DNA of 64,000 nt from Prorocentrum cordatum (lineage: Eukaryota; Sar; Dinophyceae; Prorocentrales; Prorocentraceae). Below, piece after piece: positions 31,414 to 44,335 of this stretch. The translations under genes and the position numbers were made by a program. The notes under the pieces are model-generated. The model did not search any database. It had not been told where the DNA came from and worked only from the letters and a program-made list of their open reading frames with translations. The stretch spans positions 81,001 through 145,000 of the forward strand of contig CAUYUJ010000947.1 of the NCBI GenBank assembly GCA_963575745.1, written 5' to 3'. Position 1 is the stretch's first letter; the number at the start of each line of letters is the position of its first letter.

Positions 31414-31565
31414 TTACCAAGCTTTAGGAATGAGGCGGTCATCGGCGAAATACTGGAGACAGTGGGCCAGCTTGCGGGAAGCCCGTGCTGCCAGAAACCC
31501 CGTAGTTAGACGACAACGGACCATATCCTGAAAATCAATGGCATGGTCGAAACCTGATGCCGTTT
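31414..31565 (-). other. Possible C-terminal exon on the minus strand
   Basis: The last ~50 codons before the stop at 31414 read FDHAIDFQDMVRCRLTTGFL then ASRKLAHCLQYFADDRLIPK, a helix-like protein pattern. Upstream the frame becomes Pro/Arg-rich. Family unknown. FADD here is not in a reverse-transcriptase context. Confidence 0.27.
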
Positions 31566-33180
31566 GCCGTGGTGGAGCTGTCCATGGGGGTGGTGCCACG
31601 GGCCGTGGTGGAGCGAGTCCACGGGAGTAGAAGACTCGGTTCGGTTCGGACTTCGCGGGTGTCTTTGCCGGGGCGGCGCTGCACTCGACACCTGGGCGTC
31701 CTCGCCGAGACCATCGAAACGGAGGCCGACCCAGTGGCCCCCGGCTGATCCCGGAGGCCACAGTCGGAAGCCCCAGGAGGCCCACGAGGGAGAAGCCCAA
31801 ATGTCGCGCCCCCCCCCCCCCTGGGGCCAGGATTAAGTCGGGCCTGTCTCCCTACAGGGGGATTTTGAGCGAAAAATTCAAAATACACAGAAAATGCACC
31901 CAAACTGGCCAAAAAATGCTCAAAAAATCGTCCCCGGACTACTTTCTATTTATTTTTGCATGTCTCTCCTGTAGAGGGACTGGCCCGGCTTAAGGCCAGG
32001 AGGCCTCGAGGCCCCGGGGCCCCGGGACCGCCCCGGGAGGGGGCCCTCGGCGCCCCGCGGCCGAGGGCGGGGCGCGCCGGCGCGCGGGCCAGAGGGCGGG
32101 CGCGAGGGCCAGGGCGCGGGAGCTCGCGGCGAGGGCCGGGGCAGGGCGAGCGGAGAGTGGTGGGCGGCCCCGAGGGTCGCGGCGGACAAGGCCAGTCGGA
32201 GGACGAGGAGGAGCGGGGAGGGTGCGGCAGGCCTCGGAACCAGACCAGCGAACACTCACGCCACATTCCTCTGTGACCGCCTCCCCCTCCCACCAACGTT
32301 TAAAGTTGGCGGTGGGTCTGATGAGTTGCACCTCGACCGCAGTCTCCCCCGCGCGTGCCAACTTTGAGTTTGGGGGGCAGGGCGGGTGTTCACTAATTGT
32401 TTCCCTCTGCCGGGCGGCGGTCCCAGGGCCGTCCTCAGGGGGCCGAGGACGCCGAAGCCGCAGTGGTCGATAGGCGGCGCGGCGGAGGCGGGGGGTGGGA
32501 GGGGAGGGGGAGGCAGAGGCTCCGCGATCGAGGATCGAGAATCGATCCTCCTCGATCCTCGGAATCGACGATCGAGGCTCTGAACTTCGAGACGGCCCGA
32601 GAAACCCTCCAGATTGGCGCCCACGACGACCTCGAATATCATACCGATCCCGGAGCGCTGTCGGGGCGCATGTCTGCTCCATTGCGGCTCCTTCGGGGCC
32701 CTCCAAAATCGGCCCTTGGGCCTCACCAGAACGCTTCTTGGGCCCAACTTCGCCTACAATCTGGACATGCACAACAAAACACGTTTGCTTGGACGATGCT
32801 AACCTCGCACAGGTCACTGGACGCAATTGATCGCCGCCTCCGGGCTCGTGCCCTATGCTCTTCACCACAAGCTTTCGGCGCCGCTTCAGACGCGCTCAAG
32901 GATGGAGTTCTGGATACTTTCCGGCCCAACTTGGTCGGCGGCGAGCGAGGGGGGGGGAAGTGAGAAGGAGAAGGCCTTCTCAGAAGGCGGCGGGGCTTCT
33001 CAGAAGCCCTCGCGCCCTCTAAGAGTTCCCAACCATCCTGTGGTGTTGGGTCCTCGTTTTTCCAAACCATCCTGTGGTGTTGGGTCCACGTTCTGAAGAG
33101 ACAGCGCCCCGCGTCTCACCTCACCTCACCTCCCGCGCTCCTCCCCCTCCTCCCGCCTCCCATCCCTTGCCTCTGCCCTC
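31566..33180. other. GC-rich spacer
   Basis: CGATCCTCGA-type repeats (32521-32590) form partly palindromic runs and match those at 2370-2715. GCCCGCGCGC-rich DNA lies at 31990-32150. Frames at 32600-32960 are open on both strands without recognised domains. Confidence 0.4.
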
Positions 33181-33199
33181 CGCATGTCCATTTCCGCGC

Positions 33200-35075
33200 A
33201 CCCCTCACACGTTTCGTGGCCACATAGGGCGCTCCCCCGAAGGCTCCAGTGGCAGGGTCTGCATGCAGTTCCACTTCCTTTTCGGCGCACCCCTCACACG
33301 TTTCGTGGCCCGATAGGGTGCTCCACCCAAGGCCTCAGAGGCAGGGTCCGCATGCAGTTCCACCCCCATTTCGACGCACCCTCATACGCTTCGTGGCCAC
33401 ATAGGGTGCTCTGCCGAAGGCGCCAGTGGCAGGGTCCGCAGTTCCACCACCCCTTTTCGACCCACCCCTCGCACGTTCCGCGGCCCCATAGGGTGCTCCA
33501 CCGACGGCCCCAGTGGCAGGGTCCGCATGCAGTTCCACCTCCATTTCGGCGCACCCCTCACACGTTTCGTGGCCCGATAGGGTGCTCCACCCAAGGCCCC
33601 AGTGGCAGGGTCCGCATGCAGTTCCACCCCATGTCGGCGCACCCCTCACACGTTTCGTGGCCACATAGGGTGCTCCACCCTAAAGCACCAGTGGCAGGGT
33701 CCGGGTGCAGTTCCACTTCATTTCGGCACACCCCTCACACGTTTCGTGGCCCCATAAGGTGGTCCACCGACGGCCCCAGTGGCAGGGTCCGCATGCAGTT
33801 CCACCCTGCATTTTGGCGCACCCCTCACACGTTTCGTGGCCCCATAGAGTATTCCACCCAGGGCCCCAGTGGCAGGTTCCGAATACAGTTTCACCCTTCA
33901 TTTCAGCGCACCCCTTCCACGTCTCGTGGCCTCCCAAGACCCTAGTGACAGCGCCCGCACGTGGCTCCACCCTGCATTTCGGCGCACCCCTCACACGTTT
34001 CGTGGCCTCACATGGGGCTGCACCGACTGCTCCAGTGGCAGCGTCCGCATGGCGTACCCGTGCCAATTTTGGCACACCTGTCACACGCGTCGTGGCCCCA
34101 GAGAGAGGTTCACCGAGGACGATACCCACAACTGCGTTACACACAGCTGCACATGGTTGGGTCCTTCTCCAGGATAATAAAGAGACGGTCCCCGCATTCC
34201 TCCTTCATGCCTTCCTTCCTTCCTTCCTCCTCCCTTCTTCCCTGCACCGCCCGCATGCGTCATGCACGCCCATTTCGGCACACCCCTCACACGTTTCGGG
34301 GCCCTATAAGGAGCTACACCGAAGGCCCCAGTGCCACCGGCCGCATGCGTCACGCACACCCATGTCGGCACACCCCGCACACGTTTCGTGACCCTACAAG
34401 GAGCTCCTCCGAAAGGCGCAATGCCACCGCCTGCATGCGTCACGCACACCCATTCCGGCACACCCCTCACACGTTTCGTGGCCCCACTGGGAACTCCACC
34501 GAAGGCCCTTCGCGGCCCCACACGGAACTCCACCGAAGGTCGCAGTGCCACCGCCCGTATGCGTCTCACGCCCGTATTCGGCACACCCCGCATACCTTTC
34601 GTAACCCCATAGGGAGATCCACCGAAAGCCTCAGCGCCACCGCCCGTATGCGTCATGCACACCCATTTGGGCACACCCCTCAGTCGTTTCGTAGCCCCAT
34701 AGGGAGCTCCACCGAAGGGCCCAGTGCCACCGCCCGCATGCGTCACGCACACCAATTTCGGCACACCCCTCACACGTTTCGTGGCCCCATAGGGAGCTCC
34801 ACCGAAGGCCCCAGCGCCACCGCCCGCATGCGTCACGCACACCCATGTCGGCACACCCCTCACACGTTTCGTGACCCTACAAGGACCTCCACCGAAGGCC
34901 CCAGTGCAACCGCCCGCATGCGTCACGCACACCCATGTCGGCACACCACTCCTACGTTTCGTGGTCCCATAAGGAGCTCCACCGAAGGCCCCAGTGCCAC
35001 CGCCTGCACGCGTCACGCATATCCATCTCGGCACACACCCCTCGCACGTTTCGTGGCCCCATAGGGAGCTCCACC
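33200..35075 (+). repeat. ~90-bp satellite array, two adjacent subfamilies
   Basis: The landmark CACACGTTTCGTGGCC recurs about 11 times from 33205 to 34100 at mostly 87-90-bp spacing, with GGTGCTCCACCC and GCATGCAGTTCCACC in between. After a ~200-bp break it recurs about nine times to 35050 at almost exactly 90 bp, with GGAGCTCCACCGAAGGC and CGCATGCGTCACGCACACC in between. The exact 90-bp spacing leaves long open frames on both strands (33961-35064 plus, 34081-35283 minus), each encoding a 30-residue repeat. I regard these as satellite by-products. Confidence 0.9.
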
Positions 35076-35531
35076 GCCCATCTTCTGCGCTGCCGATTCG
35101 CCTTAAATCAAGATAGTTGCAACGTGTGCTCGCCGCCAAAGACAGAGGACATCCTGAAGGACGCAAGACACAGTCGAGCTGTAGTACACAAGGCCATGGC
35201 AATTGCGACATCTTCCCCCGCGCGCAGTGCATCACAAAAACACTGCGCACCAGACTGCCCGTGCTGACCGTCCCGTGCACCATGGTAATCTCTCTGTGTT
35301 CCCCCGGCGCTGACCGCTGACCCGACCCCCGTTCCTCTTCCGCTCCTCCTGCCCCCGCTGCTCCTCATTCAGATGCTCCTACACGCCTTCCTCATCCGCC
35401 TCCTGTCTGCGCAACTCCTCCTCCCCCTTCTCCACCCTTTGCTCATCATTCCTTCTACTACTCCCCCTCCTCCTCATCCTCCCATTCCTCCTCCTCTGCC
35501 TCCTCCTGCTTGCTCCCCCGCACTCTTCCTC
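35076..35531. other. Spacer
   Basis: Pyrimidine-rich after 35330. No gene recognised. Confidence 0.4.
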
Positions 35532-35592
35532 CTCCAGCTCCTCCTCCTCCTCCTCCTCCTCCTCCTCCTCCTCCTCCTCCTCCTCCTCCTCC
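35532..35592. repeat. (CTC)n microsatellite
   Basis: About 20 TCC repeats. Confidence 0.94.
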
Positions 35593-35629
35593 CCTGGCAG
35601 CCTCCAAACCCCTAGCAGGAGGGGCAAGT

Positions 35630-36110
35630 CGATTTCGCCCACGGTACGTTTTACTCCGGTCAATTTCGCCCCAAGTGGGCTCACACCGGCTGGGTTCGCC
35701 TGGTCCACTTCGTGCAGTCGGTTTCGCCCGGTCCGTTTCGCCTGGTCGGTTTCGCCCCAATCGGTTTCGCCCACGGCCGGCTTCGCCTGGTAAAATCCCG
35801 CCCGCCCGACCCACCCGTCAACCGACCCGACCGTTAGGGTTCATTCGCGACTCGCTCGCTTTAGTGCCCCGCTCGCTGTGGTGCCCGACCACCCACTTGA
35901 GTGTCCAGCCTGCCCGACCCGATAAATGGGTTCCCGCCCGCCAGACGCTCCCGGTAGGGTCCCACCCTCCGTCCGCCCGCCCCACCCTCCTGTTAAGGTC
36001 CGCTCGCTCGCTGGCGAGCCCGCCCGCCCGCGTCAGCGTCTCGCCCGCCCGACCCGCCCTTTCGGCTCCCGCCCGTGCGTGGCCGACCCAGGCGAAACCG
36101 ACTCGTACCG
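35630..36110 (+). repeat. 14-16-bp GTTTCGCC array followed by CCCGCCCGACC-type repeats
   Basis: TCGGTTTCGCCCGG, TCCGTTTCGCCTGG and TCGGTTTCGCCCCAA are repeated at 35630-35795. Then CCCGCCCGACCCACC and GCTCGCTCGCT-like short repeats run to about 36080, and CAGGCGAAACCGACTCG (inverse sense) appears at 36089. Confidence 0.7.
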
Positions 36111-36479
36111 AGGACGGGATGGAGGAGGAAGGGGGCTAGAAAAACCTAAGATACACCAGCGATGCTGCAGTACACCCTCCCGCCCCGAGTCCCCTCGTCA
36201 CAAGATCTTGCAAGCCTTTGTTTTACGACCCCATTGAATTACCAGCACCCTAGCATGGGCCTGCCATTCAAGAGGGAGCCCCTTCTTTCAGGGGACAGTC
36301 ATAACATCCGCACGAATGTATGACAATCAACGAAGTGTCCAACGATATTCCAATTCCGAAACAAAATCGCCCCCTCCCCTCCCCCAATCCGTGGCGTTAA
36401 CTGCTGCACAAAATTACACTTCTGGTCATGAACTTCGCAGAAATCTCAAGCGAGAGCCCAATTATGTGAAAATGAGCCG
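36111..36479. other. Spacer leading into the inverted ~83-bp repeats
   Basis: No gene recognised. The end may contain one or two badly decayed units of the same family. Confidence 0.35.
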
Positions 36480-36965
36480 TCCTCAATCCGTGCAATTGCT
36501 ACCTATGTTGAAGTTGCTGGCCATCAAGTGTTCGGAAATCTCAGGCGACAGGGCTCAATCTGAAAAGGAACTGCGCTCTCTCCCTCTGACTGGTGCAAAT
36601 GTTTAATCGAATGCGTTCGGCACTAAGGCGAGAACCCCAATCTGAAAATGATCCGCCATCCGTCCGCCTCTGCGACGCTTTGAGACGAATGCGCGTGGCG
36701 CTAAGGCGAGAACCCCATTGTGAAAAGGAACGCCCCATCCCTTCGAGGAGTTATCGAACATGTGAAACGAATGTGAGGGCGCTTTGGCGAGAACTCAATT
36801 TTGAAAACAATTTTGAAAACGACCTGTGCGCCATCCTTGAAGCTGTTGCAAAATTTCGAGACGAATGTGCGCGGCGCAACGGCGAGAACTCAATTTTGAA
36901 AACGACCCACACCCCACTCTCCATCCGTGTAACCGTTGCGAATCTCAAGCTTCTTCACCATACAT
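36480..36965 (-). repeat. ~83-bp repeat family, locus D (inverted, about five or six units)
   Basis: The complement of the family core recurs as GAATGTGCGCGGCGC, AAGGCGAGAACCCCATT and GAAAACGACCC-type blocks at about 36580, 36660, 36740, 36810 and 36880. This is the only locus with the family on the minus strand. Confidence 0.78.
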
Positions 36966-37399
36966 GGTGAAAAGGACTCATGGAAAACGCGCAGCACGCC
37001 ACGCCTAGTGAGACAGGGAGGAGTTATCCATGAGCGAAAGGAATAGAAATCTCCCGACGCCTCTGGAGGTCCCTGGAAGCCTCCGGAAGAGGAGAACCAA
37101 GCACATTCAAAACGTTGGGGGGATGAGGGCGAGGAGGAGGACGACAACGAGGGCGAGAAAGGATGAAGAAGAGGTAGCAGGACTATGGCGACGACGACGA
37201 CGTGGGCGATCAAGTTCCTAAACGATCCCCCTGTAGCAGCTCTGGAAGGGCGCGCGGATATCCACATTCCTGGGTCCTGGGGTTTTCCAAGGGGCTGGCT
37301 TTTCGTCATGAGCCGCTGCTTTACTGCAGAACCTCTTGGACCCCTGTCCCTCAGGACTTGCTCCTCTCCTGCATGGCGGAGAAAAGATAAACGAAATTA
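36966..37399. other. Spacer
   Basis: Contains ACGACGACGACG (37189-37201). No supported gene. Confidence 0.4.
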
Positions 37400-37590
37400 T
37401 AAGAAAAACCGGCGAGAACATAAACTTTGGGCGCTCCGCGCGGATTTCTTGGATCTGCGCTGGACCTCCCTCCCTGGCGCGCGGAGCGCGCCAGGGGCGG
37501 TGCTGGAGGCGCCGCTGGGGGGCTCCAGCGCGGATCCAAGAAATCCGCGCGGAGCGCCAAAAGTTAATGTTTATGCAGTCTTTTCTTCTT
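37400..37590 (+). mobile_element. MITE-like element with ~45-bp terminal inverted repeats, copy 2
   Basis: Arms 37420-37464 and 37523-37574 pair almost perfectly (GGGCGCTCCGCGCGGATTTC and its complement; TTGGATCTGCGCTGGA with one mismatch). Pairing fades into AAGAAAAA/TTTTCTT at the outer ends. The centre has another palindrome (GGCGCGCGGAGCGCGCC). There is no protein-coding capacity. A diverged relative is at 3010-3140. Confidence 0.6.
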
Positions 37591-37594
37591 CTAA

Positions 37595-37629
37595 GAGAAA
37601 GAGAGAGACAGAGAGAGAGAGAGAGAGAC

Positions 37630-37662
<33 letters not shown>

Positions 37663-37665
37663 ACC
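37595..37665. repeat. (GA)n microsatellite
   Basis: AGAGAG with ACAG and AAAG interruptions. Confidence 0.92.
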
Positions 37666-38807
37666 AAAAAGAAAGAGCAAACTGGGACGGCCTCGCGTCG
37701 GAGTAGGGACGCACCTGGGCGCCAGGCTCGGCCGCGCGAGCGCCGGGGACAACAACCACGACAACAACAACGACGACGACGGCGACGGCGGCGGCGACGA
37801 CGACGACGAACCTCGCCACGTGGGCGACGATCAAAAACGGGTCGTGTGCGAGACGACATAGCGACCTTACGCGGTGGCTTACGCGGGCCACCAACGCGGC
37901 ACGTTACATCGCAAACGAGAAGGCTTACGCGCGACCTTACGCGGGCAGCTTACGCGCCAATGTTGGCGCAGACGAACCCGTTTGTTTGCGCCGCTCACGT
38001 GGTGTCAGGAAGCCAGGGCCCCACGTCTTCAAAGCAGGAGCATGCTGCGTCCACCGCCACCGATCCTGGCAAGGCCATTCCTAGGCTCAGACGTCCCTCT
38101 GGCCTGACCGGGGAAGCATACACGCCAGCGCCCTCTTGGCTCTGGAGGGGCTAGGGCGAGATCGGTGCCGGTGTATAGCTAGAATCGTCCGGATAGGGAT
38201 TGCAGCCAAGGGAACGAACTCAAGTTGCCCGACAGCGCGCCCGCGAACGCCCCTTGGCCTGCCTCAGGGGCTCCACAAGCAAAGTTGCAGGCTTAGATCA
38301 AAGCGCCCGCATGAGAGTAGCGCACGTCAGAAGGGGGCGAAGAGTGCAGAGGGGAAGTTGGCGCCGCGCACAAAGGGCAAGATCGAGGGGGGCAGCCTTC
38401 CAAGAAGGCCCCCCGCTTCTTACAATCTATCCTAAACGCCCTCCCAGAAGGAGGCGACCCCTTCTAAGAATCCGTACGCCTTCTATGAGGCCTTCCCTCG
38501 CCGCACCTTGTGCGCGCCGCGATGGAAGGAAGGCGAATGCAAACAGGCTGGAGAAAGATGTGCTCCGCGCCTCACCAGCAGCGTGGACGCCTGGCCGTCT
38601 TGACGCCGTCTTGCGCTGTCCTGGAAGTCTCTCGGGTACTCTTGGGAATCTCTGGAGGCTTTTCTGGGGCTGTTTTTGGGGCACCTCGGGGCGAATCTGA
38701 ACGGGGTGGAATATAGAGCATCGGTAGCAACAGAGCTACAAGAGCTGGCACAGCTTCTCGAGGCCGAAACGATAAACGATGCATTCTGGTCGGGGCGATG
38801 TACAGTT
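37666..38807. other. Spacer with ACGACG and GCTTACGCG repeats
   Basis: An (ACAACG)n/(GACGAC)n stretch lies at 37752-37808. Repeats of TTACGCGGGC type lie at 37866-37955. Frames are open on both strands without recognised domains. Confidence 0.45.
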
Positions 38808-38975
38808 GGCCTCCTCCTCCTCCTCTTCCTCTTCCTGCTCCTCCTCCTCCTATTCTTCCTCCTCGTCCTCGTCCTCTTCCTCCTCCTCCTCCTCCTCGTC
38901 CTCCTCCGCCTCGTCCTCCTCCGCCTCGTCCTCCTCGCCTTCCTCCTCGTCCCCCTACTCCCCCTCCTTCTCCAT
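38808..38975. repeat. CTC/CGTCCTC microsatellite
   Basis: TCC repeats with GTC and CGCC interruptions. Confidence 0.9.
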
Positions 38976-38989
38976 TCCGTGTCCATATA

Positions 38990-39800
38990 AATAACACCTC
39001 CCTGTCGCACCCGAGGCCGGTCGAAAGGGCGGGCCGGGCGTTTCGCCTGAGACTTCCTCAGGACTAATGATCTGAAGCTTAAGCATTGACAGCAATTTCA
39101 CAAATGGAAGGCGGCTGGTTGTCAAAATGTGGCTCTCGCGTGAGCGCCGCGCACATTCGTTTCAACCAAATTGCAAAAGTTTCACGGATTGAGGGCGTGT
39201 GATTTTCAAGATGTGGCTCTCGCCTGCGCGCCGCGCACATTGGTTTTGAACACTTGCAAGAGTTTCACGGATGAAGGGCGGGTGGTTTTCAAAATGTGGC
39301 TCTCGCCTTAGCCCCGCGCGCATTCGTTTTGTATATTTGAAACAATCTCACGGATTGAACGCGGTCCGTCTTCAAAATGTGGCTCTCGCCTTAGCTCCGC
39401 GCACATTCTCTTAAACAGTTGCAAGAGTTTCACGGGTTTCCATGGTCAACATACCAGACACTGTGTTTTGGGAGGACTCAGGATTGTGAGGGTGCAGCAG
39501 TTGCGTTGATTCGCGGTGACGGCGTCCCAAGAATGGCGTTCTGGCACGGTTCAGGATCGTCAAGGCGCGACAGTCAGGTTGATCCGTGGCGTTGGGCGTT
39601 GGAGATCCGAGAATAGTGTGTTGGCATGCTTCAGGTTCTCCGAATGGTTGTCTCCCAACGAGGCAGTTCCCTCAGTGGAAATGCACCCTTGTAGGGCCTT
39701 GCGAGGGAGCTTGGAGGGAGGGTTTATCCCAACATCGTTGATGAGTCTTGGGTTTACACTGGTCCTCGTCCTCCTCCTCCTCCTCCTCCTCCTCCTCCTC
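38990..39800 (+). mobile_element. Dispersed ~0.7 kb module, copy 2
   Basis: Same order as copy 1 at 26080-26790: CTCCCTGTCGCACCCGAGG, GGTCGAAAGGGCGGGC, four ~83-bp units instead of three (39096-39427), TCCATGGTCAACATACC, GGCGTTCTGGCACGGTTCAGG, GATCCGTGGCGTT, CAACGAGGCAGTTCCCTCAG and TGGGTTTACACTGGTC, then CTC repeats. The right half is better conserved between copies than the left. Confidence 0.62.
39096..39427 (+). repeat. ~83-bp repeat family, locus E (four units)
   Basis: Units at 39096, 39180, 39263 and 39346 (84, 83, 83 and 82 bp) share TTTCACGGATTGAGG, TTCAAAATGTGGCTCTCGCC and GCGCCGCGCACATTCG. This is the best-preserved locus. Confidence 0.92.
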
Positions 39801-39820
39801 CCCGTCGTCGTCCTCCTCCT
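39760..39820. repeat. CTC/GTC tract
   Basis: TCC repeats at the right end of module copy 2. Confidence 0.88.
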
Positions 39821-39829
39821 CCGGGGTAT

Positions 39830-39860
39830 GCACGCAAACACGCACACACACACACACACA

Positions 39861-39891
<31 letters not shown>

Positions 39892-41330
39892 TCGCACGCT
39901 CGCACGCGCACACACACAATCACACACACGCAGACGCAGACGCAGACGCAGACGCACACGCACACGCGCACGCGCACGCCTTCGCGCACACGCACACGCA
40001 CGCGCACACGCACACGCACACGCACTTGCACGCACGAATGCACCGCACGAACGCACGCGCACACACAAACACACACACACACACACATTCACACTCACAG
40101 CACACAACCATACACAACACACAACGCACAACACACAACACACACACAGCACGCACACAAACACACAATACACATATACCAGCTTTTCCTACAGCGGACG
40201 AGTGGCGTCACTGCGGAGATAGCAAACACAAGACACTTTTAGCGTCAATTCGGCTTAGCTTTGCAGGAGGGAGGTACACTGGGCGAGTCGCCATGCAACA
40301 CAGACAAACACATACAAACACACACACACACACACGCGTTCACCCACACAAACACATACACACACTTACACACACACACTTACACTTACACACACACACA
40401 CACTTCTTGGCGTCGCGGCCACGCGCACATCGGCGCGCCGTAGAAAGCCGAGCAAACAGGCGCGCGCGGCTGGGTGCACACGCACACAAACTCACTCTCA
40501 CACACCCATACACATACTTTCATGTTTTGTCACCGCGGCCCTACGCGCAACGACGGGGCGGAGGAAGTCTGGAACAACGGTCGCGCGCGCACGCGCGCAC
40601 CGAAGCGCCCGGACCCTCAGAGACCGTCGAAGGTCTCGGAGCAGCCTTCGCCACAACCCCCCTTACACACAGACACGCACACATACACACGCACACATAC
40701 ACACAAACACACACACACACATACATACACACGCACGCCCACACACAACACACACACAAACGCTCCAACACACACACGCACACACACATACACGCACACT
40801 AGATAGAATACACCATTTTCGATCGTTGCTGCTCGCCAGAGCCGCGCGCATACGCAAAGGGAAAATGGCCGGCCCCTCACGGGTGGCCGGGCTGCGGCTG
40901 GGCAGGCAGCGGGCAGCGGCCGCGGGGGCGGCGGCCGCGGGGGCCGCGGAGGCAGGGGCGAAGCAGCGGCACACACAAACACACACGCACACACGCACAA
41001 CACACGCACAACACACACGCAACACACACACACTCACACATGCACACACAACACACACACACGCACAGCACACAACAAACACGCATGCACACAAACACGC
41101 ACACACGCACACACGTACACACGTACACACACACACGCACGCACGCACACACATACACACACGCACACACTTAAACACAACACACACGCACAACACACAC
41201 GCACAACACACACGCACAACAAACACCCGCACACAAGCACGCACGCACGCACGCGCGCACGCACAGACGCACACACGCACACGCACACGCACACACACAC
41301 ACACACATACGGCGACGGAGAATCGACAAC
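39830..41330. repeat. Compound (CA)n/(CACG)n arrays with GC-rich linkers
   Basis: CA-type repeats lie at 39838-40170, 40290-40405, 40478-40515, 40655-40795 and 40970-41310. Non-repeat linkers lie at about 40170-40290, 40404-40475, 40518-40650 and 40800-40968. Two of the linkers start with a GCGTCGCGGCC or CACCGCGGCC motif. Confidence 0.9.
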
Positions 41331-41339
41331 GACAAGACA

Positions 41340-43080
41340 AATGGAATGAGCGCACGGGGCGCATACCCGAAAACCGACCGACCGGCGGTGCCCACAAGCG
41401 ACGAGAGAGGAGCCGCGCATGGGCCTGTGGTGACAGCAGGACAAGAAGAGACCCGCTCGCCGAGGCGGGGGGGTGAAAGGGGAGGACCAGCGACCAAAGA
41501 GAGGTTTCTGACTGGGACGAGCAGCTGGTCGCCAAGAAGCTTGCTCCTGGAGCGGGGCGGAGGGCTGGGGGGAGGGGGGCCGGGACAAGTCCCTAGAGGG
41601 ACCGCGCTTCTGAGAGCTGGGCTCCTCGGCCGCGCCCCAGGGAGCGCCTGTGTGCGCCAACCAGGCGGGAGCATTGACAAGAAAAGCGCTGCGTTGATTC
41701 GCCGTGTAGATGTCTGGGTCCAGCATGGCGGCAGAGAAGGGCCGCCTGTGGAGCGGAGGGGCATCCTCAGCGAGCAAGGCGAAGGCATGACCGACGAGGC
41801 TCATCCGAAAGAACACGGCCGAGGCGTTCGGCGGTGGAGTGCCCGTGGACCCGGCGCTCAGGCGGAGGGCCCCTCGGGCGCAGCGTGTAGGTCGACAGGC
41901 CTTGCCCGGACTTGGGGGCCAGGAGGAGGTCTGGAGCCGATGTAGCTGCGTACCCGCGCTGGCAGATCCACGGCGCTGGGGTGCAGGCGACTGCGAGGGC
42001 CGTGGTGCGCCTGGGGCTGCACTGGGCAAGGAGGGGGGGGGGGCAGCTTCGCGCGGCCGGCAGCGCGCGTAGCAGGGCAGATCCACGGAGGCTTTGGGAA
42101 GCGATGGCGGCCAGCTGAGCGCGCGCCGCGGTCCACCAGGGAGGAATCCACTGGGGAGGCCAGGGCGACGGCCTTGGCACCCTTCAACTTGCCATCGCTC
42201 AGACGTCCATCCCCTGGTGCATGTCTCGGCTTCGTGCTTCTTTTCCTGTTGCGAAATGATCCAGGATGCTCCTCGGCGGTCCTCGCCGAAGAAACATGCA
42301 CACGTCGGAGCAATGCCGAGTCAAGTGTAAGAGGAAGCCGCAACCTGCCGGATTGGGGCCCCTTTGGTTCTGGCGCCCGACAGCGGCCGTTCGCGGGACC
42401 AGGAGGGCCCCATGGCGTGGGGCGGCAAGCGGGGGAGCAGGCGGCGGCAGGGGCGGGCGGGTTCGGGGCCGGGTCTGGTCCAGACGCGCCGACGTGCAAC
42501 ACAGACCTCTCTGTTCTGGGGAGGTGCCTGTCGATGCCGCACTGGTGCGGCCAGGCGTGGCGCTCCGGGAAGAAGCGGCACCGACGGGAGTCGGGTAGCG
42601 GCGGGACAGCGGTGGGTGTGGCGGAGCCGCGGGAGCCTGAGACTGAGTGGTCGGCCAAGAACACCCGCCGCGCTGCGGTAGAAAGGCCACCTTCTGCCTG
42701 TTCTGCGGCTAGGGCGTGGGAAGCAGATGCCGAGCCAAGAAGCGCTGTGCCCACAGGGCGTCCCGGTGGCCGTCCGTGGGGCTTGCTTTGACAAGCAGCT
42801 TGGCGAGGTTGCGCTGCTGCTGGAGCGCAAACCCTCCACTCGTCAAGCCAGTGCGATTCCCAACCGTCCGCGGGAGCGGCCACAAACTCTGGGTGGTTGA
42901 GCCTGGAGTCGAGGTTCAGGGTGGGAGAGCCTGGCGGCGAGGAATTCGCGCCCAAATGTCGGGGTGCCCAGAGCGAGCCCAGGCACCCTGGAGACGTGCC
43001 AGCTCCTGCGGTAAGGCATTGGCGGAGTCGTAGCCGCGGGGGCAGCCTGACGGTGGAACCGTCAGGGCAGACGGCGGGAT
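41340..43080 (-). pseudogene. GC-rich coding-like block between CA arrays, unassigned
   Basis: A minus frame is open without a stop from the CA array to 41858 (over 400 codons after the array). Protein-like pieces change frame along it: NHPEFVAAPADGWESHWLDE (about 42835-42900), GCGFLLHLTRHCSDVCMFLR (about 42285-42350), and RPFSAAMLDPDIYTANQRSA then FLVNAPAWLAHTG (about 41650-41745). This is what a coding sequence with several indels would give, but the family is not recognised and GC content alone also opens frames. Poly-Cys/Val extensions into the CA array are artefacts. Confidence 0.33.
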
Positions 43081-43109
43081 GAAACAGGCGCCGAAGGGGC
43101 GACAGGACC

Positions 43110-44335
<1,226 letters not shown>

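Noticed and set aside
31414-31565. FADD motif as reverse-transcriptase catalytic box
   Set aside because: The surrounding residues (LAHCLQYFADDRLIPKAW, then a stop) do not fit RT motifs and no other RT motif is nearby.
33961-35283. 367- and 400-codon repeat proteins on opposite strands
   Set aside because: Both follow from the 90-bp satellite period. Two fully overlapping genes on opposite strands are less likely than a non-coding satellite.
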